From contig JAOZFG010000037.1 in the NCBI GenBank assembly GCA_027491435.1, positions 1-55,070 of the forward strand: DNA of 55,070 bases, in the 5' to 3' direction. Source of the stretch: Thermoproteota archaeon (GTDB taxonomy: Archaea > Korarchaeota > Korarchaeia > Korarchaeales > Korarchaeaceae). The notes beneath the pieces are model-generated. The model did not search any database and was not told where the DNA came from. It saw only the letters and a program-made list of their open reading frames with translations. This document shows, piece after piece, positions 30,572-38,620 of the stretch. The translations under genes were made by a program, and so were the position numbers. Positions within the stretch are counted from its first letter, which is position 1. The number at the start of each line of letters is the position of its first letter.

Positions 30572-32130
30572 GTAAAAGGTCCCTCCTATCAATTTTATTG
30601 GTGATTTCTTTCACCTTAGTTTACGCTGATGTCAATACATTTAAACCTCTATCCGACGTTGGGATAAGCAGTTATGACCCAACCCAGTCTATACACGGAG
30701 TTGACCAAGTGAACGTCAGCTGGTCCCCCTCGGGCGAAGTCCGCTACCTGGTGGGCTTCAGCTTCAGCCCTATACCGAGGTACTCAGTAGTGGAGTCAGC
30801 CAACCTGACGCTTAACCTGGCCAACAATAGTGTACCATTATACCTGGAGCTCTGGGAGGTATCGGGAAGGCCCAACGTTATCTGCACGTCTTGGACCATG
30901 GTCACGTGCTCCGACAAGTGGTCCAACGAAGGGGGAGACTTGATAAGGCTCGTGGACGAGGCGGTGGTCGACCGCAGGGGAGGGGAGGTAAACTTCAACG
31001 TAACCTCCTTTGTACAGAAGCTACTGACTAACGGGGACGAGGGCTGGCTCCTAGTCAAGGTCAAGGACAACGAGACCGGGTGGGGCCTCGTAAACACGGA
31101 GATATCTTCTTCGCCCCCCACAATAACGGTTGTCTACAGGAAGCCCGTCCTGGTCGCTCATTCCAAGGTGAAGGAGGTCAGGATTGCCCAGGGGGAAGAG
31201 GTCAAGTTTAGGGTCACGGTTGATGGAGCACTTCCCGTACCGGTCAAGCTTGAGCTAGAGTCTCCCATCGAGCTTAACTACTCCTTCGATCCTCCTGAGG
31301 CCCTACCGCCGTTTAACTCTTCCCTATCGATAAGGGTCCCTGAGACCACGCCGGCTGGCAGGTACGAGCTCAGGATCATAGCTAAGGGCCCTACTCCCGA
31401 GCTCAGCTCAAACTTCACGGTGAACCTAACGGTAGTAGAATCCGTTGGCTTAACGGTGAAGGTCCCTAGGGAGCTAAGCCTTCACGGAGGGCAGGAGAAG
31501 GCATTAACGATCCAGGTGCTGCCCAAAGGCGGCTACGAGGACAAGGTGTTCGTGACGATAAAGGAGGCGCCGGACTGGCTCTTCATCTTCCTAGAGCCTA
31601 ACCTGGGGAAGCCCCCCTTCAACTGCACCCTCAAGCTCAGGCCCCTTCCAGGAGCTAACGGCACCGGAACTATTGTGTTGCAGTTCTCCGGACAGGGAGT
31701 TCTGAGAACAGTTGAACTCAACGTCAGCACGACCCCTAGGATGGTTGCCGTCTACTCCAACTCGATAGACTGGAGCCTAACCAAGGAAGCCCTGATCTCA
31801 GCTTCAAACGAGACTGGCGTCCTGCTACACAGGTTAAAAGAGCCAGAATTCGAGGGCTACGACCTGGTTATACTGATGGGAGGGCCCCTAGCTCCAGAGG
31901 ACGACTGGATGCCCACGAACGTAGTGAGGAGGTTGCTACCTCAGGAGAAGGTTGAAGAGCTGATTAAGGTCGGGTGGGTCGTCTACTGGACGGAGTATCA
32001 GGGCGTCAAGGCAGTTGTGGTCGCGGGCAAGGACAGATACATGACCTCTAAGGTCCTAACTATGGACCTGGACGGGGACGGGACTCCCTTGGTGGAGGAG
32101 CTGATAAAGGGTACAGCCAGACCCGGTTAG
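30565..32130 (+). CDS. Large secreted surface protein with DNRLRE/CBM96-like and Ig-like domains
   Basis: 521 residues: signal peptide (1-21), an N-terminal beta-sandwich with the marks of DNRLRE/CBM96 domains (YLVGFSFSPIPRYSVVESANLTLNLANN, then NFNVTSFVQKLLTNGDEGWLLVKVKDNE), two or more Ig-like segments (about 205-400), and a C-terminal segment (VILMGGPLAPEDDWMPTNVV...MTMDLDGDGTP-like) that resembles the dinuclear cell-wall or S-layer-associated domains of archaea. About a dozen N-x-S/T sites suggest heavy glycosylation. It lacks an obvious C-terminal anchor. It overlaps the nitrilase gene by seven bases and is convergent with herA. Confidence 0.7.
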   Translation: MLSKRSLLSILLVISFTLVYADVNTFKPLSDVGISSYDPTQSIHGVDQVNVSWSPSGEVRYLVGFSFSPIPRYSVVESANLTLNLANNSVPLYLELWEVSGRPNVICTSWTMVTCSDKWSNEGGDLIRLVDEAVVDRRGGEVNFNVTSFVQKLLTNGDEGWLLVKVKDNETGWGLVNTEISSSPPTITVVYRKPVLVAHSKVKEVRIAQGEEVKFRVTVDGALPVPVKLELESPIELNYSFDPPEALPPFNSSLSIRVPETTPAGRYELRIIAKGPTPELSSNFTVNLTVVESVGLTVKVPRELSLHGGQEKALTIQVLPKGGYEDKVFVTIKEAPDWLFIFLEPNLGKPPFNCTLKLRPLPGANGTGTIVLQFSGQGVLRTVELNVSTTPRMVAVYSNSIDWSLTKEALISASNETGVLLHRLKEPEFEGYDLVILMGGPLAPEDDWMPTNVVRRLLPQEKVEELIKVGWVVYWTEYQGVKAVVVAGKDRYMTSKVLTMDLDGDGTPLVEELIKGTARPG

Positions 32131-34649
32131 CCCATCTTTTTCCAGGCCTCCTCCGGCCTGTTTTTCGCCTTGGATGGGAATGAGACCACCTCAGTTTCCA
32201 CGACCACTGGGAACTGAATTGGGCTGGCCATCCCCCATATCAGGGCCTCATGATCAGCCAACCCTGGCAGGAACTCTCTCACACCCTCGACCTCCGTGTA
32301 CCTCTCTACAGCCTCCTGATCATTTCCATTCCTTAACCTAAAAGCCACAACGGTGTTGGCCTGGCTGATTACGTTCTTGGCCACGTAAGCAGGCCTCTGG
32401 GTGACTATCACGAACCCCAGGTTATAGCCACCCGCTTGACTGACGGCCTCTATTATGGCCTGAGCCGCCCCGACCTCGTAGGGATCGCCTACCAAGTTGT
32501 AGCCCCTTTCAGGGATCAGGTACTGGGCCTCCTCAACCACCACTATTAGGGCGAAGTCCCCGTGGCTTCTCCTCTCAACGGCGTAGTTAGTTAACCTCCT
32601 CACCACGTCCCTCACAACTCTGAACTGGTCGTCGTACCTGGCGTCTGTGCTGAAGTCCACGATGGTTAGGGGGTTCTCCCTGACCACCTCGACCACGTCA
32701 AGCCCCCCGCCCTTCCTGCCAAGGGAGGCCCTCCTTAACCTAGCTTCCAAGTCGGATAGCACTGAAGGCTTTACCCTCAGCTCCCTAGCAGTTCTCCTGA
32801 CGGCCCTGATCATACCCTCCCTATCTAGCTCATCCCCCCTCTCAAACATGTCGTTCAGAGCTGAGGTAAGCAGTAGGTAAGCTGTGGAGTTGGGCTTCAA
32901 CCCCAGCCTAGTGGCCACGTCGTGAGGGCTAACGTAGCCCTCAGCTGGTATGAAGGAAGAGTAGTCGAAGACTCTCCCCCTGCCGTTAACGTACTCCCCC
33001 CTCCTGTCGAAGACCAGGAAGTGGGGCCTGGGATTGAGCTGGGAGGCCTTGCTGAGCAGGGTGCTGACGAAGCTGCTGTTATGTACGAAGACTCCGTTGG
33101 CCAAGAAGTTCTCGTCCATGTCCACTGAGAGGTCGTAGACGTACTTACCAGCGTATGGGACCTCCTCAACGCTCACAACCCTCTCCAGTATGACGTTGTC
33201 CATCACTATCAGGTCCTTGTCCCTCAGGCTACTTCCCGCAGATCCCCTGTAGTACCTGGAGACCACTCTGCCGTCTTCACGGTAACTCCTCATGACGCTC
33301 AGCTCGAAGCTCACCGGGTCTATCCAGACGACGTTCTCCCCAACTCCAGTCACTATGATTCCCAGTAAGTTTAGGAGCATTATCAACCTGTTCACGTCGT
33401 TGTAAAAGACGGCTTTCTCCCCCAACTCGCCCCATACCGGCGGGGAAGTCCTGTAGAAGAACTCCATCAAGGCCACTTTCCTCGGCTGAAGGTCTATGCC
33501 GGTGAAGTGAACGTAAGACGTTGGGAGGTGAAAGAAGGCGTTAAGCCCCTCCAACATGAGCTGGGTGAGCTCCTCTGACCTGACAGCCAGCAAGTTCTTG
33601 TTCTCAACCCTGTAGTCGAGGCCTGCTTCTTCAGCGGCGTATATGGCCTCTCCTACAGAATCCTCGAATATGTAAACCCATGGATACCTGGGGGACGAGA
33701 TCCCGTTGGCTAGGGAAATGCCAAGCAGCCTAGCTATGTAAGGATTGACCTCACCCTTAGGCTCCGGAAGTTGAACGTTCCAGGGTGATATCAGGTACTT
33801 CCTCTTCATTAGTAAGAGGTCTTTAGGGGTGACGGCCGAGACGCTGCTTCCGTCTATCGTAACCAGGAGGCTATGATCCTCCGTCACCTTCACGCTCTTT
33901 CCAGAAGCTGTGGTCACCTTGTAAATCCTCTTGTCAGCCCTGTGCCTTATCACCCTCTTTATCTTGGACCACCTGGGCTTGAGGTGGGCGTCCAGGGACA
34001 GGGTGTACAGCCCCCTCCCAGTTACGTCCTTAACTCCCTCTTCTCCGTTGGAGAAGAAGCCGTCCACGAAGGAGCCTATTGGAGTTATCCTAATCCTTCC
34101 CTCCTTGGAGTCGTAGAGCACTATCAAGGTATCTCTGGTCACGCTCTTACCGCTCCTAGTCATTCCTGTGACGAACATGTGTCCTGTAGAGATGGCGGAT
34201 ATGTCCAGGGAGAAGGGAACCCTGGTCCCCTTAACCCTGCCTATAGTAACGGGAAGGCCTAACTTCTTGGCGCTGGAGAAGAAGCGGGCTACGTCAGAGT
34301 CGGTTGGGGTCATTACAGGGGAAAGAGTGGAGGGAGGTGCCTCTAGGAACCTCATGTTTCCCATATCATCCCTATACCCGAGGACCTCACATACCACAAC
34401 TAAGTACTCAAGCTCGGCAGTGTAATCAGCTAGCAAACCAGAGGAGCTCGCTATTAACGCAGACCCGCCGACGTCAAGCTCCTCATTTACAGTGACTACA
34501 TCTACGGCCCTGAGGAAGACCATCACTTTCTTCCAGGGGTGCTTGACCACGTAGTAACTGCCAACTCCAACTCTGGCGCCCTTGACTGCCACGAAGGTTA
34601 TCCTTCTGGGGTTGGATTTTGACATGACGTAGCCTACGATCTCCCTCAA
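32127..34649 (-). CDS. herA: HerA bipolar DNA helicase/translocase, interrupted by an intein
   Basis: 840 residues, of which 356 are an intein; the mature protein would be about 484 residues, normal for HerA. The N-terminal HAS-barrel region is followed by HMFVTGMTRSGK, where the Walker A motif is cut, and resumes SSFVSTLLSKASQL after the intein. FALIVVVEEAQYLIP is Walker B, and VIVTQRPAYVAKNVISQANT and AVERYTEVEG follow as the motor's later motifs. HerA works with NurA in end resection of DNA breaks. The TTG start overlaps the nurA stop (TTGA). Unlike the usual archaeal cluster, no mre11 or rad50 gene lies in the window. Confidence 0.93.
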   Translation of the reverse strand: MREIVGYVMSKSNPRRITFVAVKGARVGVGSYYVVKHPWKKVMVFLRAVDVVTVNEELDVGGSALIASSSGLLADYTAELEYLVVVCEVLGYRDDMGNMRFLEAPPSTLSPVMTPTDSDVARFFSSAKKLGLPVTIGRVKGTRVPFSLDISAISTGHMFVTGMTRSGKSVTRDTLIVLYDSKEGRIRITPIGSFVDGFFSNGEEGVKDVTGRGLYTLSLDAHLKPRWSKIKRVIRHRADKRIYKVTTASGKSVKVTEDHSLLVTIDGSSVSAVTPKDLLLMKRKYLISPWNVQLPEPKGEVNPYIARLLGISLANGISSPRYPWVYIFEDSVGEAIYAAEEAGLDYRVENKNLLAVRSEELTQLMLEGLNAFFHLPTSYVHFTGIDLQPRKVALMEFFYRTSPPVWGELGEKAVFYNDVNRLIMLLNLLGIIVTGVGENVVWIDPVSFELSVMRSYREDGRVVSRYYRGSAGSSLRDKDLIVMDNVILERVVSVEEVPYAGKYVYDLSVDMDENFLANGVFVHNSSFVSTLLSKASQLNPRPHFLVFDRRGEYVNGRGRVFDYSSFIPAEGYVSPHDVATRLGLKPNSTAYLLLTSALNDMFERGDELDREGMIRAVRRTARELRVKPSVLSDLEARLRRASLGRKGGGLDVVEVVRENPLTIVDFSTDARYDDQFRVVRDVVRRLTNYAVERRSHGDFALIVVVEEAQYLIPERGYNLVGDPYEVGAAQAIIEAVSQAGGYNLGFVIVTQRPAYVAKNVISQANTVVAFRLRNGNDQEAVERYTEVEGVREFLPGLADHEALIWGMASPIQFPVVVETEVVSFPSKAKNRPEEAWKKMG
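33078..34145 (-). other. Intein in HerA Walker A, with decayed LAGLIDADG endonuclease
   Basis: Residues 169-524 of HerA. The first residue is Ser169 after the Lys of the P-loop (SGK|S), and the last is His-Asn524 (NGVFVHN) before Ser525. Block A is VTRDTLIVLYD; block B is VTEDHSLLVT with Thr-x-x-His; block F is YDLSVDMDENFLANGVFV. The endonuclease region has only one recognisable dodecapeptide-like segment, LLGISLANG, where the catalytic Asp is Asn, so homing activity is probably lost although splicing residues are intact. Splicing restores GMTRSGKSSF. Confidence 0.9.
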
Positions 34650-35719
34650 CCCTCCTCCCCTCTTTGAAGCGAGAATATGGCGAGCTCCTCTATCTCCTCA
34701 GGCGACATGTTCTTCCTGAGCTCAGATATCATGAGCTTGTAGAGGAGGGAGACGTGCCTCTCGGTAACCTTGGATATCCTGTCCACTGCCACTATCTGTA
34801 TAGGTATCCCCGTCCTGGGATCTGCTGTGGAGTAGAGCAGGTTCGCTATAGTCTCGGCGGAGGGGAGAGCGTATCTGGGCAGGTCAATCCTGAAGGGCTT
34901 CCTCCTCCTCACGAAGATAGACCAGGGATCATAGCCCTCATTGTCCCCCAGCCAGATTAGGACATCCTCCCACTTGGAGTTTAGGGGAACCGGCCCGACT
35001 GCTTGGCCCTCCTCGGCTAGGACGTTAACCAACAAGTTATCTGGGATCCTCCCGAGCCCGAGCCTGGAAGAAATGGAGGTGCTCCTCACCCTCTTAACCA
35101 CTCCAATGACGGGTTTGTCCTCCTCCTTGCCTCTCCTCAAGAGCTCGGCCAGGCTCTTGTAGGTCTTCTCGTAAACTAGGTGATAGGCGGGGCTGTGGGC
35201 CCTCCCCCTGGGACTGTAGTAGTTCTTAGGAGGATAGAGGGGTCCATCAAGGAGGACCACGTCTACATCCTTTAGCAGGTTAAGGGCTAGCCTGTACTGC
35301 AGGTAGTAACCGACTAGCGTGGAGTACTTGGCGCCCTCCTCATCGTCGAAGTAACCCTTGAGGGGCTTTATCGTGGCCACTGTAGGAGGTGAGGCCTTTC
35401 TAGAGCCCACGAACTTCATCCCCACGGCGATGGTCACCGGCTGGTAGCCGAAGAGGAGGTCCTTCCCGTTGGCCCCAGCGTCGGTTGCTGCCACCTTGAC
35501 TAGGGAGTAGTCGACCTTCCTCAACTTAAGCTTGGGAATTAGGGCCTCCAGCTCCTCCTTTATCTCCTGAACCTCTTTAGCCAACTCTGCAAGATTTTTA
35601 GCGTGATTCTTGGCTATTTGAGCCAGTATCTCGTTTAACCTGTCAGTCCTAGCAATTACGACGTCCAGACCTTCTTCCTCCGAGAGCCTGTACTTGGACC
35701 TCGAGCCCCTCTTTACCAT
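34646..35719 (-). CDS. nurA: NurA 5'-3' nuclease
   Basis: From the ATG at 35719, which has GAGGAGG before it, the protein has 357 residues. NurA marks are ATDAGANGK with the first metal Asp, VVLLDGPLYPP with the second Asp, a central region with GVVKRVRS and the C-terminal IVAVDRISKVTERH with the last metal Asp. The N-terminal about 80 residues form a coiled coil (LAQIAKNHAKNLAELAKEVQEIKEELEAL). It resects DNA ends with HerA. The gene is directly upstream of herA and overlaps it by four bases. A TATA-like TTTATATTAA lies 25-30 bases before the start. The assignment is secure. Confidence 0.93.
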   Translation of the reverse strand: MVKRGSRSKYRLSEEEGLDVVIARTDRLNEILAQIAKNHAKNLAELAKEVQEIKEELEALIPKLKLRKVDYSLVKVAATDAGANGKDLLFGYQPVTIAVGMKFVGSRKASPPTVATIKPLKGYFDDEEGAKYSTLVGYYLQYRLALNLLKDVDVVLLDGPLYPPKNYYSPRGRAHSPAYHLVYEKTYKSLAELLRRGKEEDKPVIGVVKRVRSTSISSRLGLGRIPDNLLVNVLAEEGQAVGPVPLNSKWEDVLIWLGDNEGYDPWSIFVRRRKPFRIDLPRYALPSAETIANLLYSTADPRTGIPIQIVAVDRISKVTERHVSLLYKLMISELRKNMSPEEIEELAIFSLQRGEEG

Positions 35720-35919
35720 CCTCCTCGATACTTTTCCGAATGTTTTTAATATAAAATGGTGATCTCCCTTCAATACCTTAATTTCTACTCGGAGTAAAGA
35801 TAAATTTTGATAGAGATAATACAGTTTTATTATATAAAATGGGTTTGAAAGTAGAAATCAAATGGAGTACCCAAAAAGATTAAATGTAGTCAAAATGAAT
35901 TTTGAAGCGGAGTGGAAGG
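35720..35919. promoter_or_regulatory. Divergent promoter region of nurA-herA and the wHTH-protease pair
   Basis: The gap holds TTTATATTAA (minus strand, about 35745-35755) for nurA and GTTTTATTATATAAAATGGG (plus, about 35824-35843) for the divergent gene, each about 25-90 bases from its start. The region is strongly A/T-rich. No clear operator palindrome is seen. Confidence 0.5.
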
Positions 35920-36675
35920 ATGCTCAGGGCCTACAGGACGGACGCCACAACAGAGAAAAAAGGATACTTAGAAAGCGAGTTACCGAAAGAGGATTTTCAG
36001 CTAGTGGTCCCATCATACATAAACTTTAAGGAATTATACCTGGCGATGGGTAGGGGGTACACCAAGATAAAGAAGGTGATCTTCCTGGACGCGGGCACCA
36101 TAGGTGAGTGGTTCAACGAGTTCTTAGAGGGCGTTGAGAGGAACTTCGGAACTGTGGAATCCCTGGTGGTCGGAACCGACCTAATTTACGGTTTGGGAGA
36201 GGTCCTTGAGTCGATGGAGAGCGTGTTCGTCTGTGAAGGGGAGCTATCAGTCCCCCTGTTCATGGCCTCTCTCATATTCAAGGGGACCGCCCTGATAAAG
36301 CTGGACAGGTACACCACCTTCCTCTCCTATCCAATATGGGAGCTTAAGGAGACGGATCTAGCGATACTCATGGTCCTTGAGAGGTCAGACGAGCCCATGT
36401 CGGCCTCAGAAATAGCTAAAATGATAAACGTGAAGAGGAAGTCTAGGAAGAAGTCCAACGACTCTGACCTAGACAGGTCAAAGGTTCAGAACGTCCTCTA
36501 CTACCTGGAGAAGCACCTGGTCAAGGAGGGACTCGTGGAGAAGGTTAAGGTGGAGGGCAAGAGGGGAGGTCACTACAGGGTCACCACGAAGGGGAAGGAG
36601 GTGGCGAGGCTGGCGCCGGTCCTGCTTAGGGTTAGGGGCAGGGATCTAGGAGAGCTCCTTAGGGTGGTGGAATGA
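35920..36675 (+). CDS. Winged-helix protein with unrecognised N-terminal Rossmann-like domain
   Basis: 251 residues from the ATG at 35920 (GGAGTGGAAGG before it; a TTG at 35902 would add six). The N-terminal part (about 25-150; KKVIFLDAGTIGEWFNEFLEGVERNFGTVESLVVGTDLIYG) looks like an alpha/beta ligand-binding domain and might be CARF-like, but no CRISPR is near. The C-terminal part is a winged helix (LAILMVLERSDEPMSASEIAKMINVKRKS, then LYYLEKHLVKEGLVEKVKVEGKRGGHYRVT). It overlaps the protease gene by four bases. It probably regulates nurA-herA or its own operon; both are guesses from position. Confidence 0.6.
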   Translation: MLRAYRTDATTEKKGYLESELPKEDFQLVVPSYINFKELYLAMGRGYTKIKKVIFLDAGTIGEWFNEFLEGVERNFGTVESLVVGTDLIYGLGEVLESMESVFVCEGELSVPLFMASLIFKGTALIKLDRYTTFLSYPIWELKETDLAILMVLERSDEPMSASEIAKMINVKRKSRKKSNDSDLDRSKVQNVLYYLEKHLVKEGLVEKVKVEGKRGGHYRVTTKGKEVARLAPVLLRVRGRDLGELLRVVE

Positions 36676-37385
36676 AGGCTGTCCTGAAGGAGGTGGCCTT
36701 CGCCCTAGGGCTTGTGATGGTAATAGGCACCATTCACCTATTTATCGGAGATTTCCTGCTCTTTCAGGTTGTGGCCGCCTCCCTGACTTTACCTCTAATG
36801 TTTATAGCCTGTAAGCTAGATGACGTTGACTGCTGGCTGGGAGGGATTGAGGGAGCCCTTACAGGCCTTCTGTTGGGGTTTGCCCTCACCCTACCCTTCG
36901 CCCTGATCTCAGAGGTCAAGTATGAGGGCTCCCTGACTTGGAGGCCTTTAGCCATTTACCTTCTAGTCGCCCTCTGGGAAGAAGCCGTGTTCAGAGGGTA
37001 CCCCCTGGCCAGGGGCTCCCCATACAGTTTGCTAGCCACTTCTCTTCTCTTTTCCCTGGTACACGCTGGAAACCCGGGCTTCACCCCGCTGGCTTTCCTG
37101 GGGATCTTCGCCGCTGCTCTCATGTTAGGGGCTGTGAGAATTTATAGGGGCTTCCTATCAGCTGCAGCCCTTCACTTCTCCTGGAACTTCTTTGAAGGTT
37201 CGTTCTGGGGATTTACGGTGAGTGGCATTCGCCTGGGAAGCCTGTTCAGGTCTAGAATTAATGGGCCTGCCCTCATAACCGGCGGCGACTTCGGGCCCGA
37301 GGCTTCTATAATAGCCACGCTGCTGTTTACGTTGGTATTCTTGCTTGTATGGAGGCTTCGAAACCCCAACTTTTTATCTGACTAA
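36672..37385 (+). CDS. CPBP-family (CAAX-like) intramembrane protease
   Basis: 237 residues with about seven membrane segments. The catalytic motifs are present: EEAVFRG (Glu-Glu-x3-Arg), LLFSLVHAG with His, and HFSWNFFEG with His and Asn. Proteins of this superfamily cleave in the membrane or are involved in bacteriocin-type processing, and the natural substrate here is unknown. The ATG overlaps the previous gene's stop (ATGA), so the two are translationally coupled, which suggests the winged-helix protein and protease work in one response. Confidence 0.85.
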   Translation: MKAVLKEVAFALGLVMVIGTIHLFIGDFLLFQVVAASLTLPLMFIACKLDDVDCWLGGIEGALTGLLLGFALTLPFALISEVKYEGSLTWRPLAIYLLVALWEEAVFRGYPLARGSPYSLLATSLLFSLVHAGNPGFTPLAFLGIFAAALMLGAVRIYRGFLSAAALHFSWNFFEGSFWGFTVSGIRLGSLFRSRINGPALITGGDFGPEASIIATLLFTLVFLLVWRLRNPNFLSD

Positions 37386-37399
37386 CTCCCAGAATACCG

Positions 37400-37738
37400 A
37401 TGTTTCCAATAATTATAGAGATGCAGAGCCCGGAGCCCTGGAGGGAGTCCATCCTGACCTTCACCAGAAAGCTTAAGTCGATGTTTGGCGAGAGGTTGGT
37501 CAGGGTAATAGCTCTACCAAGTCCAGACGAGCAGGAGTACGAGTCCAACGTCCTGGTCGTCCTCAAGAAGGTGAGTCTGGAGGACGTAAGGGCAGTGGTC
37601 AGGGCGGCGGTCGAGTCTGGAGAGAATATAAACCCTCTAGTGGTCAAGGAGGGAGATCCTGCTGTAAGGGTATTTATGGCCGCTGGTGGTATGAATGTCG
37701 AAATTGATCAAGTCAGAGGTGCTCCTAAAAGAGGCTAA
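37400..37738 (+). CDS. MNT-like nucleotidyltransferase fold protein (degenerate antitoxin partner)
   Basis: 112 residues. VRVIALPSPDEQEYESNVLVVLKKVSLEDV aligns with the start of MNT-type nucleotidyltransferases, but the GS and D-x-D catalytic residues are replaced (PS and N-V-L), so the enzyme is probably inactive. The second half (INPLVVKEGDPAVRVF, GGMNVEIDQVRG) completes the small fold. It lies directly before a HEPN gene that starts inside its 3' end, the standard arrangement of MNT/HEPN toxin-antitoxin pairs. The identification is by context and partial motif. Confidence 0.6.
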   Translation: MFPIIIEMQSPEPWRESILTFTRKLKSMFGERLVRVIALPSPDEQEYESNVLVVLKKVSLEDVRAVVRAAVESGENINPLVVKEGDPAVRVFMAAGGMNVEIDQVRGAPKRG

Positions 37739-38060
37739 AAAAGACCTCGAACACGGTTCACCTAACAAGGCCGTATCCGCTTCATATTTCGCCGTGAGGC
37801 TTTTTGTAGAGCATGTGATACCAGATCTACTCACCTCTAAGGACGATAAGATAGCCAACGCCTTATACAGGGAGGTCAAGAGGAGAGCTAACGAAGAGGT
37901 CGCCAAGAGGTTAAAGGATGTCTACATGACCCTATACACTTACAGGAAGATGGCCGATCACAGGGAAACGCTGTTCGAATTGGAGGAGTCTAAAGAAATA
38001 GTGAAAATGGCGGAGTCGCTGATACTGGAGATAAAAAGGATATGGGGGCTTGACCTTTAG
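37695..38060 (+). CDS. HEPN-domain protein
   Basis: A 121-residue all-helical protein with HEPN marks: AKKDLEHGSPNKAVSASYFAVRLFVEHV and the C-terminal YRKMADHRET, where Arg84-x4-His89 is the RX4-6H RNase motif. It is probably an RNase toxin or a nucleotidylation target of the MNT partner encoded upstream, which it overlaps by 44 bases. The archaeal version with an intact RX4H is typical. Its stop is followed within 10 bases by the convergent DUF998 gene. Confidence 0.82.
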   Translation: MSKLIKSEVLLKEAKKDLEHGSPNKAVSASYFAVRLFVEHVIPDLLTSKDDKIANALYREVKRRANEEVAKRLKDVYMTLYTYRKMADHRETLFELEESKEIVKMAESLILEIKRIWGLDL

Positions 38061-38068
38061 GTATACGC

Positions 38069-38620
38069 TTATACGCTCCTATAGTAAAGGGTAGCTGAAA
38101 GAATGGATAAACCTATTATCAGGATGCCAGCGGACTCTGCCACAGCAGCTGAGGGCCATTTTAGGGTAAGTTCCACCCCAATAGCCACTAAAGGGGCTAA
38201 AGCAGAGGGTATAGCGGTGAGAAGCCCTAAACGACTGCCCTTCCTGTATATGGCAATTCCTAAGGCGGTAAAGCCCATGAAAGCTTGAAGGAAGAACCAG
38301 GTGGAGACGAAGACGTGAGGTCTAGTGCCCCCTGGGAAAACCCCTATTAAGGCTAGAAATATGGAGGCAGTGAAGAGGAGCCCGCTGGCGAAGGCCTCTC
38401 CCTTACTGCTGGAGGCCCTGTAGACGGCTAAGGAGTAAAGGGAGAACCAGAGGGCAGAGGTTATAAGCCCCCAGTTGTAGAGCCAGGGGCATGCCCCCTT
38501 AACCCCGAAGTCGCTGAAGGCGTCCTCCCAAAAGACGAACCAGGGGTTGAGGTACCAGCAAACCCCTATTACAGCCAGAGCCCAGGTTAGGGCCAAGATC
38601 CCCGTGTAGATCAGCTTCAC
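38069..38620 (-). CDS. DUF998 family membrane protein
   Basis: 183 residues with about six membrane helices. The start, WALAVIGVCWYLNPWFVFWEDAFSDFGVKGACPWLYNWGLI, and the G-VFPGGTRPHVFVSTWFFLQAF segment match DUF998 proteins of archaea. The GTG start at 38620 touches the stop of the preceding epimerase gene, so it is co-transcribed with it. The function of the family is not established; an association with cell-surface or lipid metabolism has been guessed for relatives. Confidence 0.8.
   Translation of the reverse strand: MKLIYTGILALTWALAVIGVCWYLNPWFVFWEDAFSDFGVKGACPWLYNWGLITSALWFSLYSLAVYRASSSKGEAFASGLLFTASIFLALIGVFPGGTRPHVFVSTWFFLQAFMGFTALGIAIYRKGSRLGLLTAIPSALAPLVAIGVELTLKWPSAAVAESAGILIIGLSILSATLYYRSV

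Noticed and set aside
35902-36300. CRISPR-linked Csa3-type regulator
   Set aside because: The winged helix and an alpha/beta N-terminus fit loosely, but no CRISPR repeats or cas genes are in the window; kept as an alternative only.
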